This document shows positions 9,138 to 18,603 of a stretch of 64,000 bases of DNA, piece by piece. Below the pieces are notes generated by a model. The model made no database searches. It was not told the DNA's origin and saw only the letters and a list, made by a program, of their open reading frames with translations. The stretch's first letter is position 1. Every line of letters begins with the position of its first letter. Origin of the DNA: Solitalea agri (GTDB lineage Bacteria; Bacteroidota; Bacteroidia; Sphingobacteriales; Sphingobacteriaceae); the NCBI RefSeq assembly GCF_023914155.1, contig NZ_JAMWYS010000061.1, forward strand, positions 1 to 64,000, given 5' to 3'. The position numbers and the translations under genes were made by a program.

Positions 9138-10487
9138 ATGAATAAAATCTTTATTGCATTGCTGGCTATATCGACCTGTATCGCCTGTAAGCAATCGGCA
9201 CAAACTAAAAGCACAAACCTAACAGAGAGTGATACCGTCGCCTCCAATACTCTTTCTGATGAGAATATTGCGGATGCATGGACCTATTTATACGGTCGCT
9301 ACCTGGTGATTCAACAAGAGAGTATTGATATCAATAAAGAGAAAGTTGGCTACAATAGAATAAAATACACCCCGCTTGGTTCGACTACTTTTGCAATTCC
9401 TAACCTCGATGTAGCCAATTTAGAAGCATGGATAGCCGTAGATTCATCGCACGCCGTAATACTAAATGTACCACAGGTGAAAGGACGTTACTATACGGTG
9501 CAGCTGCTGAATGGTTGGGGCGAGGTAATTACCAACATCAACGAGCATAATTACCCAAAACATCCTTATGGCAAATTTGCCTTGACCATTATAGGGACAA
9601 ATCCAACCATTCCTTCTGATGCAGTACGTATTTATCTGCCGGCAGCTAAAATAAAAATGTTGGCCAATGTTGAATTAAAAAACAGTCCAGCAGAAGCGGT
9701 AAATCTTCAAAGGCGATTTACCCTTACTGTGCCGGAAGGCATACAGATAGATCCACCGCTTGCAATTCCTATTTTCACACATGCCAACCCCATTGGTGGA
9801 GAAATATTTGATAAGGCGGAAGCAATAATCGCTTCCTACCCTGATGCAATGCTTAACGCTTCACAAATGCAGGAAATAGTAAAAAAAGTCACGACTTATA
9901 GAAAATCCAGCCTGAAAGCCAGTAAACATATCGATTCGGTGGTGTTGGCTAAAGCCATTCCCGTTTTTCTTTCAAGTACAAAAGGTTTTGACATACCAAA
10001 TGGTGGATGGTCGGTTTCATACGCTGCCGGTCATTTTGGTAATAATGTAATAGCCAGAGCTATTACTAATTATAGTGACTTATGGGCAAACCAGATTAAG
10101 GAGCTAATTTATTTTGTGGGACTAACCGACAGTAATAACGACCCACTAAATGGAAGCAATACCTATGAGCTAAAATTTCAGTCAACACAGTTACCAGATT
10201 CGATGGTAAATGCGTTTTGGTCGGTTACATTATACAACCTGCCTGATTATCGCGTAATGGAAAATTCGTTAAAGCGATATGGGCGAAGCAATGTTTCAGG
10301 CATGAAAATGAATACCGACGGTTCATTATCTATTGTCTTAGCCCCTACTATGCCCAAGAATGTTCCTGAAGTCAACTGGCTGCCAACACCCAAAGGAAAG
10401 GGTTTTGCATTAATCTTTCGTCTGTATGCTGCTAAACCAGATGTACTGAGCGGTAATTGGTTTCCGGCCCCAATAGAAAAGAAGTAA
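9138..10487 (+). CDS. DUF1254/DUF1214 domain lipoprotein
   Basis: Secreted protein of unknown function with a DUF1254 N-terminal region (YTPLGSTTFAIPNLDVANLE, YTVQLLNGWGEVI) and a DUF1214 C-terminal region (AFWSVTLYNLPDYRVMENSL, NWLPTPKGKGFALIFRLY). The ATG at 9138 begins a compact lipoprotein signal (MNKIFIALLAISTCIAC) and is preferred. The ATG at 9114 in the same frame adds eight residues and cannot be excluded. 449 aa from the preferred start. It stands alone between divergently oriented DUF4403 and the downstream fabI. Confidence 0.75.
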   Translation: MNKIFIALLAISTCIACKQSAQTKSTNLTESDTVASNTLSDENIADAWTYLYGRYLVIQQESIDINKEKVGYNRIKYTPLGSTTFAIPNLDVANLEAWIAVDSSHAVILNVPQVKGRYYTVQLLNGWGEVITNINEHNYPKHPYGKFALTIIGTNPTIPSDAVRIYLPAAKIKMLANVELKNSPAEAVNLQRRFTLTVPEGIQIDPPLAIPIFTHANPIGGEIFDKAEAIIASYPDAMLNASQMQEIVKKVTTYRKSSLKASKHIDSVVLAKAIPVFLSSTKGFDIPNGGWSVSYAAGHFGNNVIARAITNYSDLWANQIKELIYFVGLTDSNNDPLNGSNTYELKFQSTQLPDSMVNAFWSVTLYNLPDYRVMENSLKRYGRSNVSGMKMNTDGSLSIVLAPTMPKNVPEVNWLPTPKGKGFALIFRLYAAKPDVLSGNWFPAPIEKK

Positions 10488-10634
10488 GCTTATTCGATGA
10501 GAAAATAGCTATTCACTTAGATAACCTATACAAATACGCTTTATACTCCTTTCAGATAATGCAAAACTCCTTTATAACCGTAAATTGAATAATAAAGTTA
10601 CTTTTGCGCCTCAAACTATATCTAATTTATACTA

Positions 10635-11450
10635 ATGGCTTACAATTTATTAAAAGGTAAACGAGGTATTATTACCGGTGCTTTAGATCAAAATTCTATT
10701 GCTTGGAAAGTTGCAGAAAAGGCCCATGAAGAAGGAGCTACTTTTGTTTTAACTAATGCCCCAATTGCTATGCGCATGGGTGAAATAAACGCTTTGGCCG
10801 AAAAAACCAATTCAAAAGTTATTCCTGCCGATGCCACCAATGTTGATGAACTAACTAATCTTTTTACTCAATCACAGGAAGTTTTGGGTGGAAAGATTGA
10901 CTTTGTGTTACACTCTATAGGCATGAGTGTGAACATTCGCAAAAACATACCTTATACCGAATCGAATTACGACTTCTATATGAAAGGCATTGATGTATCG
11001 GCAATGTCGTTACATAAAATGTTGAGCGTGGCGAAAAAACTAGATGCAATTAATGAATGGGGAAGTGTGGTTGCATTAACCTATATGGCTGCACAACGTA
11101 CTTATCCGTTTTACACTGACATGGCTGATATTAAGGCTATGCTTGAGTCAATTGCACGAAGCTTTGGCTACCATTATGGAATTGAAAAGAAAGTCAGAAT
11201 CAATACTGTTTCGCAATCACCGACTAAAACAACTGCAGGTTCAGGTATTAAAGGTTTTGGCGATTTCTATGACTTTGCCGATTCAATTGCTCCTTTAGGT
11301 AACGCTGATGCTGAATCATGTGCTGACTATTGTATAACCTTATTCTCTGATTTAACACGCATGGTAACCATGCAAAATTTATTTCACGACGGTGGCTATT
11401 CATCAACTGGAGTGAGTACAGAAATTATGACCAAATTAGGGATTCAATAA
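10635..11450 (+). CDS. fabI: Enoyl-[acyl-carrier-protein] reductase FabI
   Basis: NADH-dependent short-chain-dehydrogenase-like enzyme that completes each cycle of type II fatty-acid synthesis. The 271-aa protein is of the Bacteroidota FabI type: it begins MAYNLLKGKRGIITGALDQN, has the catalytic Tyr160-x6-Lys167 in YTDMADIK, and has SQSPTKTTAGSGIKGF in the substrate-loop region. A -7-like element TACTTTTG lies at 10599-10606. It coexists with a FabV/TER-type enzyme at 6239. Confidence 0.93.
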   Translation: MAYNLLKGKRGIITGALDQNSIAWKVAEKAHEEGATFVLTNAPIAMRMGEINALAEKTNSKVIPADATNVDELTNLFTQSQEVLGGKIDFVLHSIGMSVNIRKNIPYTESNYDFYMKGIDVSAMSLHKMLSVAKKLDAINEWGSVVALTYMAAQRTYPFYTDMADIKAMLESIARSFGYHYGIEKKVRINTVSQSPTKTTAGSGIKGFGDFYDFADSIAPLGNADAESCADYCITLFSDLTRMVTMQNLFHDGGYSSTGVSTEIMTKLGIQ

Positions 11451-11472
11451 TAATTCTTATTCTTATAAAATA

Positions 11473-11511
11473 AAACGAGGCTGCCTAAAAAGGGTAGCCT
11501 CGCTTTTTTTG
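11473..11511 (+). terminator. Intrinsic terminator after fabI
   Basis: ACGAGGCTGCCT, loop AAAA, then AGGGTAGCCTCGC followed by seven T: a near-perfect GC-rich stem with a U-tract. Confidence 0.85.
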
Positions 11512-11594
11512 TATTATCTGATATCACAAGTCAAAATCTGAAGACAATCAGAAATAAAGGATTGCTGCGCCAACCGCGTTTAACCTTTCATCAC

Positions 11595-13970
11595 TTACAA
11601 ACCCTTAAAAATTGAATTGTTTAGATACACCCGATAATCTTTAACCATACCGTTTTTGCTTTTATCCGAACGAGGTAAATATCTGAAACCAGATATTTCC
11701 ACAGCTCCTCCTAAATCTATTACTATTTGGTGCGGTTGTTTAGCGGTTTGTGAACCTCCTATGTATTGAGTATGCCAAAAAGTTGATTCCTGATTATCAA
11801 AGACTTTATCTGCAGAATTATTGGCAGCCGTTACTTCCTCACTATCAGCATAAATCACTTTCCATTTTTGGGTTGAAATAGGTTTTCCATCTTTTCCTAG
11901 CAATTGAAGCTCTGCTATAGAAGTATTATTATCATTAGTACCTTGGGCGCTTAATGCCTCAAAGCAGAAGTATCTGCCATTCGCTCTATTGGTAAAGTGA
12001 ACTTCTTTCCATCCTTCAGCTGCGTCAAAACTTCCTTCATACACTGGCTTCTCATTCTCCAAAACCAGGTTTTGCCCTTCTCTCCTATTTAACAATGAAG
12101 CGTCGGGTTTGATCTTATCCAAGATGGGCTCAGTTAAGCCTTGAATAGCCGCTTCCTTCGGCCCCTCCAAATCAAGAATAATAATTTCGTTCTCCCCCTT
12201 TTTCAGCCATGCACCCGGCATAAATAAAGTTTGTTGCGGACCAATTTTCCAGAAGCGGCCGATATTATAGCCATTTATCCAAATCATCCCTTTTCCCCAG
12301 GTACTCAAATCGATATAGGTATCGCCCGTTTGATCAAGAGTAAACTTAGTTCTGTACCATGCGGGACCATTCCCTTTTTGCTTTGAAAACTTCATATTGG
12401 ACTGGAACCGGTACTCAACCGGAAAATTATAAACTGTCCAATCTTTCAGTTCTTTAGTAGTACTTCCATCCGAAATTTCAACCTTTTCGGTAATACCTTT
12501 TCTATCAATAACCGCTTCGCCAAAGTTCACACGGCCTGTTGCTTCGACTAAAATATCAAGAACTGCATTGGCGCGTGTTTTAGGAATTTCTATAATACTA
12601 TCTGCTCTTCTACGATCAAGTTTGCCAATAAGTCTTCCATCTATAAATACCTGGGCCCAATCGTGCGCTTCGGTAATGATTAATTTTCTTGGAATTGAAG
12701 ACTCCGTTAGTTTTGTTCGGTAATTGATTCTGCCCCAGCCCTGATCAAACATTTCCATTGGCTTAATGCTTTCAGAATTTTTCCCATGTGGCAAATTATC
12801 AAACAAAGAAGCCCTTTCTTCAAAGGTTATTTTAGGTATTGAAATTAACGGAATTGGAGCAGGAATTTCACCTAATTGCTCACCGGGATTTAAGTAGTTT
12901 TTGAGCAAATCACGAACGGCAAAAAACTTATCGGTTGTTGTTCCTTGTTCTCCAATTGGAGCGTTATAATCATAAGAAGTAACCATTGCCGAATATGGAG
13001 GTGAATTAGCGCCACCCCACTGCCCAAAACTTGTTCCTCCATGAGCCATATACAAGCTGAAAGATATTTTCCTGTCCATCATATCTTTCAAACTCCCTAT
13101 AAAACTACTGATGGAACGGGTCTCATGTGGCCGCCCCCAATGATCGAACCACCCAGTCCAATACTCACTACACATTAACGGCGCATTGGGATATGCATCC
13201 TGAAACCGTTTAAATTGTTTATCTACATCTGAGCCCGCACCAAAATTGAGCGTAATAGCAACCTCTGGGTCGGTTTTGTAGGAGTCAAAGGTAGAGGACC
13301 AATCGCAGCGCATTAGTTGAACTTTATCAAACCCTGCAGCTCTAAGATTTTTTCGAGTTGCCTCCATATATTCAGAGCTATTACCAAATCCACTATACTC
13401 ATTTTCAACTTGTACCATTATAATATTACCTCCATTTTGGATTTGTAACGGAGCCAATTGCTTTCCAACTTCCCTTAAGAACTTGGCTGAGCGCTCCACA
13501 AAATAACGATCATCCAAGGTCCTTACCTTTAAATCAGCTTTTTTCAGTAACCACCATGGCAATCCACCCATATCCCACTCAGCACATACGTATGGACCAG
13601 GTCGCACAATACAGTACATGCCATTTGCCTGCACAAGCTTAACAAATGCAGCTACATCCTTTTGCCCGTTAAAATCAAACTGATCAGGATTTTGCTCATG
13701 AAAATTCCAAAAAAGGTAAATACAAATGGTATTCATTCCCATTGCTTTACACAACTTAATACGATGATCCCAGTATTCACGGGGTATCCGAGGAAAATGA
13801 AGTTCTCCTGCTCTTATTAAAAATGGTTTTCCATTTAGTAAAAACTCCTTTTGCCCTAAAGTAAGCGCACCACTGGTTTTGGGAAGTAAATCATCAGTCT
13901 GTTTAGTTGCATTTTGGGCAAACACAAGTTGCCCGTATGCCAATAAGCACACCAACAGTATTCTTTTCAT
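11595..13970 (-). CDS. GH35 beta-galactosidase with C-terminal F5/8C (CBM32-like) domain
   Basis: Secreted glycoside hydrolase that releases terminal beta-galactose. The 791-aa product has a signal peptide (MKRILLVCLLAYGQLVFAQ) and a GH35 barrel (about 30-350) with acid/base Glu191 in VQVENEYSG and nucleophile Glu269 in LMCSEYWTGW. Galactose-binding-like beta domains follow (about 420-620), then a final discoidin/CBM32-like module (about 650-791; DKVFDNQESTFWHTQY, HQIVIDLGG). It is the last gene of the fecI-susCD locus, so its substrate probably enters through that SusC/D pair. No other glycosidase is present in the locus. Confidence 0.92.
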   Translation of the reverse strand: MKRILLVCLLAYGQLVFAQNATKQTDDLLPKTSGALTLGQKEFLLNGKPFLIRAGELHFPRIPREYWDHRIKLCKAMGMNTICIYLFWNFHEQNPDQFDFNGQKDVAAFVKLVQANGMYCIVRPGPYVCAEWDMGGLPWWLLKKADLKVRTLDDRYFVERSAKFLREVGKQLAPLQIQNGGNIIMVQVENEYSGFGNSSEYMEATRKNLRAAGFDKVQLMRCDWSSTFDSYKTDPEVAITLNFGAGSDVDKQFKRFQDAYPNAPLMCSEYWTGWFDHWGRPHETRSISSFIGSLKDMMDRKISFSLYMAHGGTSFGQWGGANSPPYSAMVTSYDYNAPIGEQGTTTDKFFAVRDLLKNYLNPGEQLGEIPAPIPLISIPKITFEERASLFDNLPHGKNSESIKPMEMFDQGWGRINYRTKLTESSIPRKLIITEAHDWAQVFIDGRLIGKLDRRRADSIIEIPKTRANAVLDILVEATGRVNFGEAVIDRKGITEKVEISDGSTTKELKDWTVYNFPVEYRFQSNMKFSKQKGNGPAWYRTKFTLDQTGDTYIDLSTWGKGMIWINGYNIGRFWKIGPQQTLFMPGAWLKKGENEIIILDLEGPKEAAIQGLTEPILDKIKPDASLLNRREGQNLVLENEKPVYEGSFDAAEGWKEVHFTNRANGRYFCFEALSAQGTNDNNTSIAELQLLGKDGKPISTQKWKVIYADSEEVTAANNSADKVFDNQESTFWHTQYIGGSQTAKQPHQIVIDLGGAVEISGFRYLPRSDKSKNGMVKDYRVYLNNSIFKGL

Positions 13971-14157
13971 AAAGTGATTTAAGTTGATATAAAAAAGATT
14001 TCACACCTAAAATAAACTATTAAGATCGGTGTTTCTATTTGTTACATACGTCCTACAGGATGATAATTACCAATCTAGCTAAGCAATAATACCAGTGAAT
14101 AGTTACCAAATAGTTGACAAACCCTTTGGAGACTAATGCCATCCATCGTAAACAAAA

Positions 14158-15600
14158 TTAATCAGTTAACAATGTCAGATCTCTATCAGGTTTAGCAAGT
14201 TGTAAATCACTAATGGCCTTATAGGCTTCGTCAGTTAGAGTTTGAGAAGAAAGCCTTAATCCCCATTTTTTGAAGAAATCACTTAAATCTCTATCCGTTA
14301 TTTTACAAGCCCTGGTCATAAAATACTTCATCTTGTCGTCATCGTTGTTAATTACCGGAGGGTATGAACGAGTGTATTTATGCAATGAAATATAAAACTG
14401 ATCGCCAAAAGCAATTTGCAATTGCTGAAACATGCACAAGCGAACAAATACATCGGTTACTGGAGACTTATATCGATAAATATCATGACCGGCAGCGTCC
14501 TTCCCATCAGTAGATCCATTAAAATCCTTATCCTCATCAGGTAATTTTAAATAAGTTACTGCAGCATCCCAACTCTTTTCATCTCTTAGTCGATTAGCCG
14601 TTGGAGTAAAAGAGCGTTGAACAGCTAAACTATATATATTAACAGTCACTTCTCCCAATGCACCCCAGGTCCAGGCGCTTTGCTGATGCATGTGTCCGAA
14701 CTCATGCCATGGTCCCCATCCGTTAGTTCCAATTCCTTTAAGTGTTAATATTTTATCCATCTCACTTTTGGTGTATGCTGTTCTAAAGTACCAGGCATAC
14801 ATAAAAGCGTTGGGATCATCATGCTCTGTCATCATTATACGCAACGAACTTTCCTGATGCTCATAAGAGGAATTATCAAGCCCGGAAATCACATTCTCCT
14901 GATGTGCCATTTCATCAATTTTATTCAGCACAGCATCCTGATCTTCATCTTTATATTGCAATGCCTTAGTAAACGATGAAACGATAAACACTTTGTCGCC
15001 AACTAACTGAACATCGGGCACATCATTAAGCTGTGCCAACATACTTAACCATTCCGATTTTTTCGTTTTCCCTTTTACATAGAATGGGACAGGCTTAAAA
15101 CCGCTAATGAATGAAACCTTTGCTTTGGCACTAGGGCTGTAGTTAGCATACCTGAAATACAGTAAACCACCCTGACCTTTCGTGTCTTTAATCGTATTCT
15201 CTCCAGCAACCAGCTGAATCTCTGGAACTCCCGTAGTTGCACCTGTATTTAGAGACAAATACCTTGAGTAGGTACCAATCATTAATTTAGGTAAGCGATT
15301 TCCTGCAACCTGTTCAACCTTTATCTTTAATGTTCCATTAGCAGGAAGGTAAAAACCTGTAGGTTCAAAATCTGTATGTGGGAAGGTAATGCCCAAGCGA
15401 ACGCGCTCTTTTTCAGCTGAAACTATTTCGGAGACTGTTAAAACCGAGTCGACCTTAAAACCTACAAAGGTTACGTTTGACCCTGGATCAGGATTGGGTT
15501 TAACCGTGGGATCATTAGGCTTTATCTCATTGTCAGAACAAGACGAAACTGATAATATTAAAAGAAAGGCTAAATAGCCAAAAGTATGTTTAAAAGACAT
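14158..15600 (-). CDS. M60-family (enhancin-like) metallopeptidase lipoprotein
   Basis: Zinc metallopeptidase of the M60/M60-like group, whose characterised members cut mucins and other O-glycosylated proteins. The gluzincin motif HEFGH is at residues 299-303, with the second Glu at about 317 in WGALGEVTVN, and an N-terminal beta domain precedes the catalytic region. The start is the ATG at 15600 (480 aa; lipobox SVSSC, Cys21); the in-frame codon at 15612 is a TTG and is not preferred. It sits between the DUF1735-F5/8C lipoprotein and GH35 genes of the PUL, suggesting a glycoprotein rather than a pure polysaccharide substrate. Confidence 0.85.
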   Translation of the reverse strand: MSFKHTFGYLAFLLILSVSSCSDNEIKPNDPTVKPNPDPGSNVTFVGFKVDSVLTVSEIVSAEKERVRLGITFPHTDFEPTGFYLPANGTLKIKVEQVAGNRLPKLMIGTYSRYLSLNTGATTGVPEIQLVAGENTIKDTKGQGGLLYFRYANYSPSAKAKVSFISGFKPVPFYVKGKTKKSEWLSMLAQLNDVPDVQLVGDKVFIVSSFTKALQYKDEDQDAVLNKIDEMAHQENVISGLDNSSYEHQESSLRIMMTEHDDPNAFMYAWYFRTAYTKSEMDKILTLKGIGTNGWGPWHEFGHMHQQSAWTWGALGEVTVNIYSLAVQRSFTPTANRLRDEKSWDAAVTYLKLPDEDKDFNGSTDGKDAAGHDIYRYKSPVTDVFVRLCMFQQLQIAFGDQFYISLHKYTRSYPPVINNDDDKMKYFMTRACKITDRDLSDFFKKWGLRLSSQTLTDEAYKAISDLQLAKPDRDLTLLTD

Positions 15601-15632
15601 GTTGATTTCCAACTTAAGTTGTTTTAATAAAT

Positions 15633-15670
15633 AAAGGAGAGGGGATACTATTGTATCCCTCCCTCCTTTT
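15633..15670 (-). terminator. Hairpin between the DUF1735 gene and the M60 gene
   Basis: GGGATAC-tatt-GTATCCC (42-48 / 53-59 of the 15600s) is extended outward by AAGGAG/CTCCTT after a small internal loop, and T-rich sequence follows on the minus strand. It could be a partial terminator that lowers expression of the distal PUL genes. Confidence 0.55.
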
Positions 15671-15697
15671 CATTTTATAATTTTAAAAACAATTGAC

Positions 15698-16669
15698 TTA
15701 AAATTGATAAACAATAAACTCCGACAAATTGGTTGCGCCCATTTTGCCTTCGAGCATTGTAAGTTTTAAGAAGCGTATTTCTGTAGGCGTAATAGGATAC
15801 TCTTGGGCAGCATCCCCATCTTCATTCTTAGTAGGATCAAATGTTAGATTATTTCCTAATGTAATCCATGTTGCTCCATCTAAACTGCCTTCAATCTTAA
15901 ATTTGGTGAATCCTCTTTCATCCCACATACGTGGAAACATTGCGATTTTGGTCACAGTTCTTACTGTTTTCATATCAAACTGTAACCAGTGAGGAAACTC
16001 CGGCGACTCTGGAGCCCACTGTGAATGCCAATACGTTTCCGGATCCCCGTCTAATACTGCCGAGGCTAAACCTGTATTTTCCCAATAAGTTTGTTCACTT
16101 GAGGCCGTTGCAATCCAACCTGCAGTATTGGCTCGCTTTTCAGCTATCCTTGCTACAACAAAAGCAGTACTTTTCTCCCGAGTTACAGCATATCCTCCTG
16201 CTTGCTGAAGTGTGATTGGCATTAAGTATTGTTTCTTAGGATCAAATTTACTCGCAATATATTTCAGAGTTAACATGTTTGAAGTGAGCTCGCCCGCAGG
16301 AATAGTGGCTTCAGTACCTGAAAGGGTATAGGCATCAGCAGGAAATTTCTCATACAAAGGAAATCCCTCTGCCTGGCGAACTGTATTAACACTATCAAAT
16401 GCTCTGTCATTAATTATAAACTTAACAGGTATATCATTTTTGGGATAGCCTAATGAGCCAAAAGTTGCACTGAACGTAAACGTACGTTCTTCATTAGTAA
16501 ACGGAAGTAGCGTTAACTCGTTAACTGACGATTTTACCTGGCCTATATACACGAAAGCACCTTCTTTAGAATTTGTTAGTTCATTATAGGGCTCCGAAGC
16601 TTGCTCACAAGCACTTAGTGCTATACTTGCAAGTAAAAATGCCGGAGCTAATATTTTTGCTATGTTCAT
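15698..16669 (-). CDS. DUF1735 (BT_3987-like N-terminal) and F5/8 type C surface lipoprotein
   Basis: Probable surface glycan-binding protein in the SusE/F position of the PUL. The 323-aa product has a lipoprotein signal (SIALSAC, Cys21), an N-terminal BT_3987-like/DUF1735 beta-sandwich (about 35-170; YLMPITLQQAGGYAV), and a C-terminal discoidin/CBM32-like domain (about 180-323; AVLDGDPETYWHSQW, LQFDMKTVRTVTKIA). No catalytic glycosidase domain is present. It follows susD by 82 bases. Confidence 0.85.
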   Translation of the reverse strand: MNIAKILAPAFLLASIALSACEQASEPYNELTNSKEGAFVYIGQVKSSVNELTLLPFTNEERTFTFSATFGSLGYPKNDIPVKFIINDRAFDSVNTVRQAEGFPLYEKFPADAYTLSGTEATIPAGELTSNMLTLKYIASKFDPKKQYLMPITLQQAGGYAVTREKSTAFVVARIAEKRANTAGWIATASSEQTYWENTGLASAVLDGDPETYWHSQWAPESPEFPHWLQFDMKTVRTVTKIAMFPRMWDERGFTKFKIEGSLDGATWITLGNNLTFDPTKNEDGDAAQEYPITPTEIRFLKLTMLEGKMGATNLSEFIVYQF

Positions 16670-16751
16670 TATAAATCATTTAGAATTAGTGAATGAATTA
16701 CTTTAAGATCATTTTTAGATTAATAAATCATGAAAGGCATTATGCCAAGAT

Positions 16752-18593
16752 TTAATAACCAGGAAACTGTACCAATTGCTTATTACGGTCCATTTCATTT
16801 TGTCCCATCGGCATGAAATAGAATTTACGTTGCCATGGTGCTCTAGTGTATGCAACAGTACGAGTGTGGAAAGCAGGATCACTCAAATAGGTTCCTTTTT
16901 CCATGCTCATTCCATAGAATTCACCACCTTGGTTAGAACCCGGTTTATCTGCAATTTTCCAACGGCGAACATCGAAATAACGATGCCCGGCTTCAAAGCA
17001 TAGTTCAATACGTCTTTCTAAGCGAATCTCTTTACGCAGTTGATCCTGACTTAACCCTGCTGTTAAAGCAGGTAAACCTGCACGAGTGCGAACCTTATTA
17101 AGGTATTTTAGGATATCTGAACTACTTGGATTTGCTTCGTTCAATGCTTCCGCATAGTTTAGATATAACTCAGCCAAGCGAATTATCATGGCAGGACGAT
17201 ACGTCGACGTGAACGAAAGCATACTAAATGCAGGATTAAGATTTTTGCGAATAGTATAGCCTGTTTTAGGAAAATCTCTTGGAGCGCCGGCCTTACCAGA
17301 ATTACCTGTATTGAAAAACTCTACGCGTGAGTTGTTAGTTGAACCAGTACTAGCCTTCGCAACGCAAGGATTTACAGCACCATTAAAGGTAACGTAAGCG
17401 TAAAAACGAGGTTCACGGTTAGTATACATGGTATTTGTTCCGGTAGCGTAATATTGGTTTCCCGCAGCTGCATACGTATTTTCATTATATGAAGAATTGC
17501 CTGCTATTGATGAACCATCCTTCATTCTGAAATCATCAACCAAACTTTGAACAACAGAAAGGCCATTCCATCCGGTACCTTCGGTTGAACGAGGAGCTAC
17601 GTGTGCTTCGTACAAATCCATACTAGTTTGTGGTCTCAACCAAATTCCTTCTGTTTTAACTCCATCCCAATACAGGTCACGACATGATAAAAAGGCTGCT
17701 CTAAATGGATCTGAATCAGCTTTTTGGTATAAGCTTTTGCCAGCAGCCTCAGCTGCATCAATTGCAGCTTTAGCAGCTTCGGCTGCCTGCGCCCAACGTG
17801 AAGCATCATACGTTTGATTAAATAATTGCTTTCCGTCCAGGTTTTTAAAATCAGCTAGTTCCGTATTTCCGTTATATAATGGACTTGCATGATATAATTT
17901 AATCTGCGACTCAACGGCCAATGCTATTAATTTATTGATCCGGCCTGTTTTTGTAGGATCAATTGTATTGCTACCATAGCTATAATTAAGCAATGGCAGA
18001 TCTTGTTTAGCCAAGGCAATTTCTGATAGTACAAAGTTTACGCACTCATCCCATGAACTTCTTGGAATTTGATAATTGTTATCAGGCTTAGCTGATTGCA
18101 ATGGCGCTATAGGCACCGGGCCTTGCTCTTTCATCATCAACCAGTAATTATAAGCTCTTAAAAATCGAGCTTCAGCTTTATATTGTCTGATGATTCCATC
18201 ACCATTAGCAGCAGATGTAATTTCCTGGTTTTTATCAATGTTCTCGATAAAAATAGTTGCCAAACGGATTTTTTCGTAATACCCCATGAAACCTGCTGTT
18301 GAGTTACCGGGACTAATAGCTCCACTATTGATTGCAGGATTAATCCAGTTACTTGCATCCGATTCATCACTCATTAATGGGTAAAGGTAAGTGTAGCGTA
18401 TATCCCAAATATCAGGCACAGTGCTGTAAATTCCGGCAAGCCATCTTTCCGATTGTTCACGGTTAGAAAAAATTTCGTCAACCTTAACAATATCATCAGG
18501 AACTGAATCAAAAAAATCTTTTCTGCATCCGGTAGTAGTTAATGCCGCGCATAAGGCAAAAACAAAACTTACTTTTATTAATATATTTTTCAT
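16752..18593 (-). CDS. SusD/RagB family nutrient-binding outer membrane lipoprotein
   Basis: Surface lipoprotein that caps the SusC transporter and captures the substrate. The 613-aa protein has a lipoprotein signal ending TTGC (Cys23), the N-terminal SusD-like part (about 60-260; RFLRAYNYWLMMKEQGPVPI) and the RagB/SusD C-terminal part (RPAMIIRLAELYLNYAEALN, LNKVRTRAGLPAL, IRLERRIELCFEAGHRYFDV). It starts 11 bases after the susC stop, the standard tight pair. Confidence 0.95.
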   Translation of the reverse strand: MKNILIKVSFVFALCAALTTTGCRKDFFDSVPDDIVKVDEIFSNREQSERWLAGIYSTVPDIWDIRYTYLYPLMSDESDASNWINPAINSGAISPGNSTAGFMGYYEKIRLATIFIENIDKNQEITSAANGDGIIRQYKAEARFLRAYNYWLMMKEQGPVPIAPLQSAKPDNNYQIPRSSWDECVNFVLSEIALAKQDLPLLNYSYGSNTIDPTKTGRINKLIALAVESQIKLYHASPLYNGNTELADFKNLDGKQLFNQTYDASRWAQAAEAAKAAIDAAEAAGKSLYQKADSDPFRAAFLSCRDLYWDGVKTEGIWLRPQTSMDLYEAHVAPRSTEGTGWNGLSVVQSLVDDFRMKDGSSIAGNSSYNENTYAAAGNQYYATGTNTMYTNREPRFYAYVTFNGAVNPCVAKASTGSTNNSRVEFFNTGNSGKAGAPRDFPKTGYTIRKNLNPAFSMLSFTSTYRPAMIIRLAELYLNYAEALNEANPSSSDILKYLNKVRTRAGLPALTAGLSQDQLRKEIRLERRIELCFEAGHRYFDVRRWKIADKPGSNQGGEFYGMSMEKGTYLSDPAFHTRTVAYTRAPWQRKFYFMPMGQNEMDRNKQLVQFPGY

Positions 18594-18603
18594 ATGAAGT
18601 CAA

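Noticed and set aside
13970-14157. Possible small gene between GH35 and M60
   Set aside because: Only short frames without recognisable composition; the stretch looks like spacer.
15601-15612. TTG start for the M60 protein
   Set aside because: An ATG four codons later (15600) begins a typical lipoprotein signal.
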